A DNA stretch of 64,000 nucleotides from Gemmobacter denitrificans (GCF_036964905.1 NZ_JBALHR010000005.1:62001-126000); one strand, 5' to 3'. Positions 8,460 through 17,093 are shown, counted from the first letter of the stretch. Numbers and translations are program-made. The notes: generated from the letters alone by a model not told the origin.

Positions 8460-10475
8460 ATGACCACCAGCTATCCGCATCTGCTTGCCCCGATCACGAT
8501 GGGCAGCATCACGCTGAAGAACCGTGTGCTGATGGGGTCGATGCATACCGGGCTGGAGGAAACCGGAGACTGGAACCGGGTGGCCGAATTCTACGCGGCG
8601 CGGGCGCGCGGCGGTGTTGGCCTGATGGTCACCGGTGGCATGGCCCCCAACCGCGAAGGCGGGGTGTTCCCGGGGGCAGCGGGGCTGTTTTCCGACCGCG
8701 ACATTGCCAATCACCGCATCGTCACCGACCGGGTTCATGCCGCAGGCGGGCGCATTGCCATGCAGATCCTGCATGCGGGCCGCTATGCCTATGGGCCGGA
8801 TTGCGTGTCGGCCAGCGCGGTGAAATCGCCGATCTCGCCCTTTGTGCCCAAGGAACTGGATGAAGAGGGGATTGAAAAGCAGATCAGCGACATCGCCACC
8901 GCCGCCAGCCGCGCCATCGCCGCGGGCTATGACGGGGTCGAGGTGATGGGGTCCGAGGGATACTTCCTGAACCAGTTCCTCGTGACCCATGTCAACCGCC
9001 GCAACGATCACTGGGGCGGCAGCTATGAAAACCGGATGCGCCTGCCGGTCGAAGTGGTGCGGCGGGTGCGTGCAGCGATTAGCGATGCCATCCTGATCTA
9101 TCGCATTTCGCTGATCGATCTGATCCCAGACGGCTCCACCTGGGACGAGGTGGTGCTTCTTGCCAAGGCGATCGAGACGGCAGGGGCCTCGGTCCTGAAT
9201 ACCGGGATCGGCTGGCATGAAGCGCGGGTGCCCACCATTGCCACATCGGTGCCACGGGCGGCCTTTGCGCATCTGACCGCGCGGTTGCGGCCCGAAGTGG
9301 GCATTCCGGTCATCACCTCGAACCGGATCAACACGCCCGAAGTGGCCGAGGCGCTGCTGGCAGGCGGACAGGCCGATATGGTGTCGATGGCGCGACCCTT
9401 TCTGGCCGATCCCGATTTCGTTGCCAAGGCGGCGGCGAGCCGGGGGGCCGAAATCGCGCCTTGCATCGCCTGCAACCAGGCCTGTCTGGACCATACGTTC
9501 AGCGGCAAGCTTACCTCTTGTCTGGTGAACCCGCGCGCCTGCCACGAAACCGAGCTGGTGATCGCCCCCGCCGCCACACCGCGGCGCATTGCGGTGGTCG
9601 GGGCGGGGCCTGCCGGCCTTTCGGCGGCGCTGACCGCGTCTGAGCGCGGCCATCACGTGACGCTGTTCGACCGCAGTCCAGTTGCAGGCGGGCAATTGCA
9701 TCTGGCCGCCGCCGTGCCGGGCAAGGAAGAGTTTCGCGGCTTGATCGATTGGTTCCAGACCCGGCTGGCCGCAAGCTCGGTCACCGCCCGTCTGGGTGTG
9801 GAAGCCACGCCCGAGATGTTGGCCGGGTTCGATGATGTCATTCTGGCCACCGGCATCACCCCGCGCAGCGCGGGTATCCCAGGCGAAGACAATCCCCGGG
9901 TTCTGTCTTACCGTGATGTATTGCGCGGGGCACCGGTGGGGGCGCGGGTGGCCGTGGTGGGCGCAGGCGGCATTGGCTTTGATGTGGCCGAATATCTGGT
10001 GCATCATGGCACCAGCCCGACGCTGGACCCTGCGCTGTGGCGGCGCGAGTGGGGGGTGGGCGATCCGGCACAGGTGGCGGGGGGGCTTGCCCCCGAAGGG
10101 CCGCGCCCCGAAGCCCCGGCCCGGCAGGTCTGGCTGTTGCAGCGCAAGCCCGAAAAACCGGGGCGCAAGCTGGGCAAGACGACGGGCTGGATTCATCGTG
10201 CCGCATTGCAGATGAAGGGCGTGAAAATGCTGGGCGGCGTGGCCTATCAGGCAGTCACGCCCGAGGGGCTGGCCGTTACGGTGAATGGCGAGCCGCAGGT
10301 CTTGCGCGTAGATTCCGTGGTGATCTGCGCCGGTCAAGACCCGGATCGCAGCCTGCAGGCCGGGCTAGAGGCGCGGGGCGTCACCGTGCATCTGATCGGC
10401 GGGGCCGATGTCGCGGCAGAGCTGGATGCCAAACGCGCCATCGATCAGGGCACGCGGCTGGCTGCGGCGCTGTAA
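8460..10475 (+). CDS. fadH: 2,4-dienoyl-CoA reductase-type FMN/FAD/4Fe-4S oxidoreductase
   Basis: A 671-residue flavoprotein of the Old Yellow Enzyme/FadH family, which reduces 2,4-dienoyl-CoA esters with NADPH during unsaturated fatty acid oxidation. An N-terminal OYE-like TIM barrel (about residues 5-330, with GRYAYGPD and NRRNDHWGGSYENRMRLP motifs) is followed by the Fe-S cysteines C335, C338, C342 and C354, then an FAD-binding motif VVGAGPAGLSAAL near 378 and an NAD(P) motif VVGAGGIGFDVAEYL near 500. A GAGGAGGA Shine-Dalgarno fixes the ATG at 8460. Relatives include trimethylamine dehydrogenase, but the overall pattern fits FadH best. Confidence 0.87.
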   Translation: MTTSYPHLLAPITMGSITLKNRVLMGSMHTGLEETGDWNRVAEFYAARARGGVGLMVTGGMAPNREGGVFPGAAGLFSDRDIANHRIVTDRVHAAGGRIAMQILHAGRYAYGPDCVSASAVKSPISPFVPKELDEEGIEKQISDIATAASRAIAAGYDGVEVMGSEGYFLNQFLVTHVNRRNDHWGGSYENRMRLPVEVVRRVRAAISDAILIYRISLIDLIPDGSTWDEVVLLAKAIETAGASVLNTGIGWHEARVPTIATSVPRAAFAHLTARLRPEVGIPVITSNRINTPEVAEALLAGGQADMVSMARPFLADPDFVAKAAASRGAEIAPCIACNQACLDHTFSGKLTSCLVNPRACHETELVIAPAATPRRIAVVGAGPAGLSAALTASERGHHVTLFDRSPVAGGQLHLAAAVPGKEEFRGLIDWFQTRLAASSVTARLGVEATPEMLAGFDDVILATGITPRSAGIPGEDNPRVLSYRDVLRGAPVGARVAVVGAGGIGFDVAEYLVHHGTSPTLDPALWRREWGVGDPAQVAGGLAPEGPRPEAPARQVWLLQRKPEKPGRKLGKTTGWIHRAALQMKGVKMLGGVAYQAVTPEGLAVTVNGEPQVLRVDSVVICAGQDPDRSLQAGLEARGVTVHLIGGADVAAELDAKRAIDQGTRLAAAL

Positions 10476-10507
10476 CGCCCGGCCCATCAGCCGGCCAAAC
10501 CCGTCAG

Positions 10508-10987
10508 TCAGGCGCGCTTAAACGCCATCGTCCAGTTGGTTTCCCATGTGGCACCGCCATCAACCGACATGGCCTGTTCCCATCTGGGGCTGGCCGTGTC
10601 GGTATCCAACCACAGGAACCTGACCGTGACCGGCCGCCCGTCCACGCTGTCTTGCGCCAGAAATGTGCCGACACCGGCCTCAAACCTGCCGATCACCGGC
10701 ACATCCAGCCGATGCGGATCATTGGCCGACAGCCACCAGATCGCCCAACTGCGCTGTTCCACGCTGTAGGATCTGATGGCGATGGCGCGGTAGTTGCAGC
10801 CCGGAAACAAGAGCAGGTTGTCTTCGATATTGCCGTTACCGCCCAGAACCGGCCTGGTTTCAGACTGGCCGGAAAACTCGTCCCATTCCGTGCAGCCGAC
10901 CAGCCGCTGCTTCAATCGGCGATGACGCACCCGCCACTGACCAAATTCGAAATCGAAATCGTTGGAAATCACTGTTGCGGCGGACAT
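10508..10987 (-). CDS. DUF1579-like hypothetical protein
   Basis: A 159-residue cytoplasmic protein without signal peptide. Features are FDFEFGQWRVRHRRLKQRL near the N-terminus, a GNGNIEDNLL segment, and an alternating beta pattern to the C-terminal WETNWTMAFKRA, resembling the lipocalin-like DUF1579 group. The ATG at 10987 follows ACGAGG. Its promoter region holds a GTTC-N7-GTTC site 34 bases upstream of the start, the form of LexA box used in Rhodobacter relatives. Function unknown. Confidence 0.6.
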   Translation of the reverse strand: MSAATVISNDFDFEFGQWRVRHRRLKQRLVGCTEWDEFSGQSETRPVLGGNGNIEDNLLLFPGCNYRAIAIRSYSVEQRSWAIWWLSANDPHRLDVPVIGRFEAGVGTFLAQDSVDGRPVTVRFLWLDTDTASPRWEQAMSVDGGATWETNWTMAFKRA

Positions 10988-11020
10988 GGGATCCTCGTAG
11001 GGCAAACGCTACTCTCAAAT

Positions 11021-11035
11021 GTTCACATATTGTTC
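11021..11035. promoter_or_regulatory. candidate LexA (SOS) box GTTC-N7-GTTC
   Basis: Exact GTTC ACATATT GTTC, the direct-repeat LexA motif described for Rhodobacter and other alphaproteobacteria. It lies 34-48 bases upstream of the minus-strand gene at 10508-10987. One or two such matches are expected by chance in 64 kb, but few would fall in a promoter. Confidence 0.45.
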
Positions 11036-11102
11036 GCATCAATGCAACCCTTGACTGTCCGCTTGACCAACCCGCCCCCTTCGCCCTGCCCCTGTTTTCG
11101 CA

Positions 11103-11555
11103 TTATGGCGCAAAGGAACGCCCCGTGGGAGTCATGCATGCAGGACGGGTTCCCAGATCCTGAAAGAAGCGCAGCAGATAGCCGTCCGGGTCGGCCACGA
11201 CGAACTGGCGATTGCCTGATTCCATGCTGCCTGTGCGATACCATTTGTCTTCGACCGGCAGGAACAGCGGGTGGCCCACCCGGTCCAGCCCGGCGAGCAG
11301 CGGGCCGATATCCGGCACTTCGATCTGCAGATTCAGCCCCCTGCCAAAGGGATAGCCGTCCGGCAGATGCCCATCGTCGAAATCGCGCCCCAGCCCGATC
11401 TGGTCAATCATCAACTCGGCTGCGCCAAGGCAAAGATAGCTGAACCCTTCATCGGCACGGTCATAGGCGCAGGAAAATCCCAGCACTTCGCAATAGAACC
11501 GCCGTGACCGCTGCCAGTCAGAGACGGCAAGTTCGGGCACCAAAGCACAGGTCAT
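11103..11555 (-). CDS. VOC family protein, bleomycin-resistance/glyoxalase-like
   Basis: A 150-residue vicinal-oxygen-chelate fold protein. It begins with PELAVSDWQRSRRFYCEVLGF and has the second repeat NLQIEVPDIGPLLAGL and the C-terminal QFVVADPDGYLLRFFQDLG, the pattern of bleomycin-binding proteins. No metal ligands of a true glyoxalase I are obvious. It may bind or sequester a small molecule. Transcribed away from the phn cluster. Confidence 0.78.
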   Translation of the reverse strand: MTCALVPELAVSDWQRSRRFYCEVLGFSCAYDRADEGFSYLCLGAAELMIDQIGLGRDFDDGHLPDGYPFGRGLNLQIEVPDIGPLLAGLDRVGHPLFLPVEDKWYRTGSMESGNRQFVVADPDGYLLRFFQDLGTRPACMTPTGRSFAP

Positions 11556-11643
11556 TCTTCATCTCCCCCATCAACTCGCGCGCGAAGATGTGTAATCCCG
11601 TGCACTCAAATCGAACCCTACCGCGCACGAGACCATCCCCGGC

Positions 11644-11683
11644 CTGTCATCCAAGCTTCACCGAAGCTTTGAGCATCTTTCAC
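11644..11683 (+). promoter_or_regulatory. candidate Pho box upstream of phnC
   Basis: A perfect CTGTCAT half-site at 11644-11650 is followed 11 bases later by GCTTCAC (weak) and 33 bases later by CTTTCAC (five of seven). The 11-base phase is the spacing of PhoB half-sites. The region is 45-84 bases before the phnC start, fitting phosphate-starvation control of a phosphonate transporter. Computational guess only. Confidence 0.45.
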
Positions 11684-11727
11684 ATTGCAGGGCTACCACC
11701 GCCGCCAATGGGACCAGGGGTGGTGCG

Positions 11728-12546
11728 ATGCTGGAAGTCAAGAATGTCACACGGATGTTTGGCCAGAAGGCCGCCGTGGACAACATCTCATTCGCCATCG
11801 ATGGCCCCGCCTTTGTTGGCATCATCGGTCGGTCGGGCGCAGGCAAATCCACCTTTCTGCGGATGATGAACCGGCTGACCGATGCGTCTTCCGGCAGCAT
11901 TCTGGTGGAAGGCCGCGACGTTCTCGCGCTGAAAGGGGCCGAGGCACGGGCCTGGCAATCGCAATGTGCGATGATCTTCCAGCAGTTCAATCTGGTGCCG
12001 CGCATGGATGTGGCTTCGAACGTGCTGCATGGCATCCTGAACCGCCGGTCCACCCTGCAGACCATGTTCAACCTGTGGTCCGAGGCCGATATCCTGAAGG
12101 CGCTGGAAATCCTTGGCCGTCTTGGTATCGCCGAACAGGCACCGAAACGGGCCGAAGCCCTGTCAGGTGGCCAGCAGCAGCGGGTGGCGATTGCCCGCGC
12201 GCTGATGCAGGACCCCAAGATCATTCTGGCCGATGAACCCATCGCAAGCCTTGATCCGATGAACGCGCAGGTCGTGATGGACACGCTCAAGCGCATCAAC
12301 GTGGAAGATGGCCGCATGGTCATCGCCAATCTGCACACGCTCGATACCGCGCGGCGCTATTGCGACCGGGTGATCGGCATGCGGGACGGGCGCATCGTCT
12401 TTGACGGCACGCCCGACCAACTTTCGACCGGTGTGGCCCGCGACATCTATGGCGCCGACGAAAGCTTTAACGAGTCCGCCACCTCGACCGCGATCCCTGC
12501 CGATCGCCGTCCTGACGAGGCCTATGCCGGCGCGATGCTGGCCTGA
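11728..12546 (+). CDS. phnC: phosphonate ABC transporter ATP-binding protein
   Basis: Cytoplasmic ATPase of the PhnCDE importer for phosphonates or related phosphorus compounds. 272 residues with Walker A GRSGAGKST at 34-42, Q-loop at 86, signature LSGGQQQRVAIARAL from 145 and Walker B IILADE at 165-170. The insert NRRSTLQTMFNLW is typical of PhnC. First gene of the run phnC-D-E1-E2-SDR-acyltransferase, behind a Pho-box-like repeat. No C-P lyase genes are in the window, so the catabolic enzymes must be elsewhere if the substrate is a phosphonate. Confidence 0.95.
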   Translation: MLEVKNVTRMFGQKAAVDNISFAIDGPAFVGIIGRSGAGKSTFLRMMNRLTDASSGSILVEGRDVLALKGAEARAWQSQCAMIFQQFNLVPRMDVASNVLHGILNRRSTLQTMFNLWSEADILKALEILGRLGIAEQAPKRAEALSGGQQQRVAIARALMQDPKIILADEPIASLDPMNAQVVMDTLKRINVEDGRMVIANLHTLDTARRYCDRVIGMRDGRIVFDGTPDQLSTGVARDIYGADESFNESATSTAIPADRRPDEAYAGAMLA

Positions 12547-12599
12547 CCGCTTTCCCTTCTCTTTCCCCCAGCCCCTTGGGCCAGAACCCGGAGATGACC

Positions 12600-13496
12600 A
12601 TGAAGACGCTGATCCTTGCCCTTGCGGCGACCACTGCCCTGACCGGCGCTGCTGCCGCCGAAACCATCAAGGAATTCAACATCGGTATCCTTGGCGGCGA
12701 AAATGCCCAGGACCGTATGACCAACCTGGAATGCTTCCGCGCCAAGGTCGAGGCCGAGCTTGGCGTCCCCACCAAGCTGTTCACCCCCGCCGATTATGAT
12801 GGCGTGATCCAGGGCCTGCTGGGCGGCACGCTGGATTTCGCATGGCTGGGTGCCAGCGCCTATGCGAAAACCTACCTGACCAACCCCGAAGCCGTTGACG
12901 TGATGCTGACCAAGCAGAACGTGGATGGCACCACCGGTTACTATTCCATCGGCTTCGCCAAGGCCGACAGCGGCATCAAGTCGATCGAAGATGCCAAGGA
13001 CAAGGTCTTTGCCTTCGCAGACCCGAACTCCACCTCGGGCTATCTGGTGCCGGGCGCCGAACTGCAGGAAGCCCATGGCAAGCTGGAAGAATTCTTCAGC
13101 GAAGTCAAAATGTCGGGCGGCCACGAACAGTCGATCGTCGGCGTGGCCAATGGCGATTTCGACGCTGCCGTGGCTTGGGCAGATGGTCTTGGCAACTGGG
13201 AAGACGGGTTCAACTCGGGCGCGTTCCGCAAGGCCGCCGACTCGGGTCTGGTTGACATGAGCACCCTGACCGAAATCTGGCGCTCCAAGCTCATCCCGGA
13301 AGGCCCGATGGTTGTCCGCAAATCCGCTCCGCAGGATGTGAAGGACAAGATGTACGCCCTGCTGGATACCATGTGGGAAACCGATCCGACCTGCGCCTAT
13401 GCCGTCGCTGCCGGCGAAGCCAAGGATTTCGTGCCGGTCAAGCACGAAGACTATCTGGGCATCCTCGCCGCGCGCAAACTGCAAGAAGCCCAATAA
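12600..13496 (+). CDS. phnD: phosphonate ABC transporter substrate-binding protein
   Basis: Periplasmic binding protein, 298 residues, with a 20-residue signal peptide ending TGAAAAE. The mature N-terminus has the PhnD-type NIGILGGENAQDRM and the PADYDGVIQGLLGGTLDFAWLGASAY ligand pocket, then GIKSIEDAKDKVFAFADPNSTSGYLVPG. Two ATGs lie close together; the one at 12600 is best spaced from GGAG. A strong hairpin terminator follows within 20 bases, separating it from the permease genes. Confidence 0.95.
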   Translation: MKTLILALAATTALTGAAAAETIKEFNIGILGGENAQDRMTNLECFRAKVEAELGVPTKLFTPADYDGVIQGLLGGTLDFAWLGASAYAKTYLTNPEAVDVMLTKQNVDGTTGYYSIGFAKADSGIKSIEDAKDKVFAFADPNSTSGYLVPGAELQEAHGKLEEFFSEVKMSGGHEQSIVGVANGDFDAAVAWADGLGNWEDGFNSGAFRKAADSGLVDMSTLTEIWRSKLIPEGPMVVRKSAPQDVKDKMYALLDTMWETDPTCAYAVAAGEAKDFVPVKHEDYLGILAARKLQEAQ

Positions 13497-13515
13497 GTTT
13501 TCATGACGCGTCGCT

Positions 13516-13543
13516 GGACCCCCTTCCGGGGGTCCGGCTTTTT
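13516..13543 (+). terminator. intra-operon hairpin between phnD and phnE1
   Basis: Perfect 8-bp stem GGACCCCC/GGGGGTCC with a TTCC tetraloop, followed by GGC and TTTTT. It lies between phnD and phnE1. Partial termination here and 3'-end protection would keep phnD mRNA more abundant than permease mRNA, common for ABC binding proteins. Confidence 0.85.
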
Positions 13544-13560
13544 CATTCTGGACATCCCAA

Positions 13561-14439
13561 ATGGTTGACGTCGCTTTCGGCCCGGAACCCGGCCCACGCC
13601 CGCAGAACAGCTCGGCAACTCAGGTCTATCTGGACATGGCCCGCCGCAAACGCATGTATGGCGGCATCCTGCTTGTGCTGTTCGTGGCTTTCATGGCTTC
13701 GGGCTGGTGGCTGGCGGATGAACGCAATGCCGGCGGCTTCTGGGATGGCCTGCCGCAGGTTTTTGAATTTCCGTCCGAAGTTCTGTCAGAAGCCTGGTCC
13801 AAGGCCGCCAACCTGCCCGGCCTTTTCATCGAACATATCCCGGCCCTGATCGAAACCATCAACATTGCCGGTGTGGCCACGCTGATCGGTGCGTTGATGG
13901 CCATGGGTCTGTCGCTGCTGGCAACGCGTGGTCTGGCACGCTGGCCGCGTCTGATCCCGCTGTTCCGCCGCAGCATGGATGCCCTGCGCGCCATTCCCGA
14001 AATCGTCATCGCGCTGGTTCTGATCTATGTCCTGGGCGGCGGTCCGGTGCCCGCGGTGATCGCGATTGCGCTGCATACCGGCGGGGCGCTTGGCAAGCTG
14101 TTTTCCGAAGTGGCCGAGAATGCCGATCTCAAACCCATCGAAGGGTTGCAATCGGTCGGGGCGACATGGGGGCAGCGGATGTGGCTGGGGGTCATTCCGC
14201 AGGTCGCGCCAAACTGGCTGTCCTATGCGCTGCTGCGCTTTGAAATCAACGTCCGCGCCAGCGCCATTCTGGGCTTTGTCGGCGAAGGCGGCATCGGCCA
14301 TGACCTGAAACTGGCGATGCAATGGGGTCAGGGCCGCTATGACAAGGTGGTGGCGATCTTCCTTCTGCTGTTTCTGGCCATCGTCATCATCGACCGCGTT
14401 TCCGACCATTTCCGCCACAAGCTGGTGAAGGGGCAGTAA
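13561..14439 (+). CDS. phnE: phosphonate ABC transporter permease
   Basis: First of two PhnE-type inner-membrane permeases, 292 residues. A cytoplasmic N-terminus of about 35 residues leads into a membrane segment (GGILLVLFVAFMASGWW) and then the binding-protein-dependent transport domain with further hydrophobic spans. The EAA loop that contacts PhnC is EGLQSVGATWGQRMWLGVIPQ around residue 198. There is no obvious Shine-Dalgarno before the ATG at 13561; a start at 13636 (MARRKRMYGG) is possible. Confidence 0.92.
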   Translation: MVDVAFGPEPGPRPQNSSATQVYLDMARRKRMYGGILLVLFVAFMASGWWLADERNAGGFWDGLPQVFEFPSEVLSEAWSKAANLPGLFIEHIPALIETINIAGVATLIGALMAMGLSLLATRGLARWPRLIPLFRRSMDALRAIPEIVIALVLIYVLGGGPVPAVIAIALHTGGALGKLFSEVAENADLKPIEGLQSVGATWGQRMWLGVIPQVAPNWLSYALLRFEINVRASAILGFVGEGGIGHDLKLAMQWGQGRYDKVVAIFLLLFLAIVIIDRVSDHFRHKLVKGQ

Positions 14440-14442
14440 GCC

Positions 14443-15783
14443 ATGACCATGACCGCCGCCGCTGCCACCTCGCTGACGCCCTCGCTGGCCGAAACCGTCA
14501 CCCGCAGCTTTGCCCGCAAGCGCCGCATGGCGCTGTTCATCCCGGCGCTGATCCTGGCCTATCTGGTATATACCGCCATCAGTTTCGATGTGGCAGGGCT
14601 ATGGCAAAGGGCGCGGTTCGACAATGCCGCGATCCTGCTGTCCGACTTCTGGTCGCACAAGACCCATGTCACCCGTGACAATCGCACCGGCAAGGTAGAG
14701 GTCGCGATCGAAGGCGAAAGCAAGGGCACCTATCCGCCCGGCCTTTTGCCCGATTGGGTGACGATGAACGGAACCACCACCACCATCGATCTTGGGACCG
14801 GCCACAGCGTCACCTATGACGATGCCGGCGCGCGCATGATCGTTCCGGGCTATGGCACCATCGACATCCGCCCCGAAGGCGGCAGGCCGGTTCTGACTGC
14901 GCCCGAGCCGATCCCCGACTGGATTTCGGTCGCCCCGAACAAGGTGTCGGTCACTACCGAAGCAGGCCGCTTCAACTATACCCGCAGCAAGGTGGAAACC
15001 TTCCGCTATCAGGCGGGGTGGGAACTGTGGTTCTTCACGCTGGACAGCCCTTTCTACGGCAAGGGGATCGGCGAACTGGCTGCGCTGGCACTGTGGGGGG
15101 ATCGGGTCGATCCGGCACGGTCGAACATCGGCCACATGCTGTCGGATTTCTGGACCAACAAGATGTGGCGCCATGGCGATGTGGCCTGGGCGATTTTCGA
15201 AACGATCCTGATGGCCTTTCTGGGCACCATGACGGCGGCGATCATCGCCCTGCCGATGGGCTTTCTGGCCGCGCGCAACTTCATGCCGCTGGGGCCGCTG
15301 CGCTTTGCCGCGCGCCGGTTGTTCGATTTCATCCGGGGCGTGGATGGGCTGATCTGGACCGTGATCCTGTCGCGCGCCTTTGGGCCGGGGCCGATGACAG
15401 GGGCTATCGCGATTGCGATCACTGATGTCGGGTCCTTTGGCAAGATGTTCTCCGAGGCGCTGGAAAACATCGACGAGAAGCAGGTGGAGGGCATCCGCTC
15501 CACCGGGGCGAACGGGTTGCAGCGGGCGCGGTTCGGGGTGATCCCGCAGATCACGCCGGTTCTGCTGTCACAGGTGCTGTACTATCTGGAATCCAATACC
15601 CGCAGCGCCACCGTCATCGGCGCGATTGTCGGGGGCGGCATCGGGCTTTTGCTGACACAGGCCATCATCACCCAGAAGGATTGGGAAGAAGTGGCCTATT
15701 ACATGGTGCTGATCGTGCTGATGGTCATGCTGATGGACAGCCTGTCGGGCTGGCTGCGCCGCAAGCTCATCAAGGGGCAATGA
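14443..15783 (+). CDS. phnE: phosphonate ABC transporter permease with large periplasmic insertion
   Basis: Second PhnE-type permease, 446 residues, far longer than the 260-290 of a minimal one. One membrane helix (residues 29-48) is followed by about 170 polar residues that must face the periplasm, including beta-rich stretches such as TTTIDLGTGHSVTYDDAGARM, before the conserved permease core from about residue 240. The EAA loop is EGIRSTGANGLQRARFGVIPQ. Starts three bases after the phnE1 stop. The extra domain may contact PhnD; this is inference. Confidence 0.92.
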   Translation: MTMTAAAATSLTPSLAETVTRSFARKRRMALFIPALILAYLVYTAISFDVAGLWQRARFDNAAILLSDFWSHKTHVTRDNRTGKVEVAIEGESKGTYPPGLLPDWVTMNGTTTTIDLGTGHSVTYDDAGARMIVPGYGTIDIRPEGGRPVLTAPEPIPDWISVAPNKVSVTTEAGRFNYTRSKVETFRYQAGWELWFFTLDSPFYGKGIGELAALALWGDRVDPARSNIGHMLSDFWTNKMWRHGDVAWAIFETILMAFLGTMTAAIIALPMGFLAARNFMPLGPLRFAARRLFDFIRGVDGLIWTVILSRAFGPGPMTGAIAIAITDVGSFGKMFSEALENIDEKQVEGIRSTGANGLQRARFGVIPQITPVLLSQVLYYLESNTRSATVIGAIVGGGIGLLLTQAIITQKDWEEVAYYMVLIVLMVMLMDSLSGWLRRKLIKGQ

Positions 15784-15784
15784 T

Positions 15785-16432
15785 GTGGTCCATGTGCTGA
15801 TCACGGGCGGGGCGCGTGGAATCGGGCGTGCGCTCTGCGAGGCAGCACTGGCGCGGGGGTGGCAGGTGTCCTGCACCCTACGGCAAGGCGAACCCCCGCC
15901 CCGTGTGACGGGCTACCGGCTGGAGATGGTCGGGCTGGCCGGGCTGGCCGATCTGGCAGCGGATATCGGCCCCATCGACATCCTGATCCACAATGCCGGG
16001 ATCATCGGCCCGAAGGCTGGACCTTTGGGGGATCTGAACCCCGATGATTTCGCCCGTGTCATGCAGGTCAACGCCTTTGCCCCGCTGGCCATCACCCGGG
16101 CCCTGTTGCCGCAGATGCAGGCTGGTGGCCGGGTTCTGGCGATTTCATCGCAAATGGCCTGGATGGGCTATGCCAAATCGGATTCCATCGCCTATCGGAT
16201 GTCAAAGGTTGCGCTGAACAAGGGTGTGCAGGCCATGGCAACCGATCTTGCGCCCCGGGGGATGATCGCAGTGGCCATTGATCCGGGCTGGGTGCGCACG
16301 GATATGGGCGGGGCAGAGGCCGACCGGGATCCGGCCGCCGCCGGTGCCGAGATCATCGCGCTGGCCGACCGATTGACCCCCGGCCAGAACGGCCGTTTTC
16401 TGAAATCTGACGGAACCGAGCGAGATTGGTGA
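15785..16432 (+). CDS. short-chain dehydrogenase/reductase in the phn operon
   Basis: A 215-residue classical SDR. NAD(P) motif TGGARGIG at 7-14, NAG at 70-72, catalytic Ser122, Tyr137 and Lys141 in the SS...AYRMSK pattern. It begins at a GTG one base after the phnE2 stop and its own stop overlaps the next gene. A role in processing an imported phosphonate, for example reduction of a phosphonate aldehyde or ketone, is suggested only by position. Confidence 0.82.
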   Translation: MVHVLITGGARGIGRALCEAALARGWQVSCTLRQGEPPPRVTGYRLEMVGLAGLADLAADIGPIDILIHNAGIIGPKAGPLGDLNPDDFARVMQVNAFAPLAITRALLPQMQAGGRVLAISSQMAWMGYAKSDSIAYRMSKVALNKGVQAMATDLAPRGMIAVAIDPGWVRTDMGGAEADRDPAAAGAEIIALADRLTPGQNGRFLKSDGTERDW

Positions 16433-17049
16433 TGCCCAAATTGTCTGCCACTGCCCCCATGATCCACGAGGGGGCCAAGATCGTGAATTCCACCTTCGGT
16501 GGCTGGTGCGAGATCGGGGCCGGGTCGATCGTGGTGAATTCGGAATTTGGCGATTACGCCTATTGCGACCGTCTGGCCGATATCGCCAATACCGCCGTCG
16601 GGCGGTTTGCCAATATCGCGGCGATGACGCGGATCGGACCGACCGATCACCCGTTCCAGAATGCAGCACAGCACCATTTCCTTTACCGCTCCAGCTATTA
16701 CTGGGACGATGTGGAAGATGACGCCGAATTCTTCGCCGCCCGCGCAGCCCGGCGCACCAGCTTGGGTGCCGATTGCTGGATCGGCCATGGCGCGATCATC
16801 AAGCCCGAAGTGACAGTGGGTATCGGCGCCATCGTGGCCAGCGGCGCCGTGGTCACCCGCGATGTGGGGCCCTTCATGATCGTGGCAGGATGCCCAGCCA
16901 CCCCGCTGCGGGCGCGCTTTGCCCAGCCGGTGATCGACCGGCTGCTGGCGCTGGCCTGGTGGGATTGGGATCACGCCCGGTTGCGCAGCGCCCTGACCGA
17001 TTTCCGCCGCCTGAAGGCCGAAGAGTTTCTGGAACGCTACGAAGGTTGA
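16432..17049 (+). CDS. hexapeptide-repeat acyltransferase of phosphonate clusters
   Basis: A 205-residue left-handed beta-helix acyltransferase, of the group often found in phn gene clusters. Hexapeptide turns run from IHEGAKIVNSTFGGWCEIGAGS through VGRFANIAAMTRIG, with an inserted DHPFQNAAQHHFLYRSSYYW loop holding the probable catalytic His residues, then SLGADCWIGHGAIIKPEVTVG and the VAGCPATPLRARF cap. TTG and GTG codons also precede it in frame; the ATG at 16432 overlaps the SDR stop (TGATG). It probably acetylates an aminoalkylphosphonate or intermediate; substrate unproven. Confidence 0.85.
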   Translation: MPKLSATAPMIHEGAKIVNSTFGGWCEIGAGSIVVNSEFGDYAYCDRLADIANTAVGRFANIAAMTRIGPTDHPFQNAAQHHFLYRSSYYWDDVEDDAEFFAARAARRTSLGADCWIGHGAIIKPEVTVGIGAIVASGAVVTRDVGPFMIVAGCPATPLRARFAQPVIDRLLALAWWDWDHARLRSALTDFRRLKAEEFLERYEG

Positions 17050-17060
17050 TCCCGGCAAGG

Positions 17061-17079
17061 CCGGGGGGCCTTCCCCCGG
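17061..17079. terminator. hairpin between convergent genes
   Basis: Seven-bp GC stem (CCGGGGG with CCCCCGG) with a 5-base loop, between the acyltransferase and the convergent HDAC-like gene. There is no clear T run on either strand, so its terminator activity is uncertain. Confidence 0.4.
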
Positions 17080-17093
17080 TCGCGCTTTCCGCG

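Noticed and set aside
8211..10337. 708-codon minus-strand open frame
   Set aside because: Antisense to the FadH-type gene; composition (His/Gln/Gly-rich) is that of a shadow frame.
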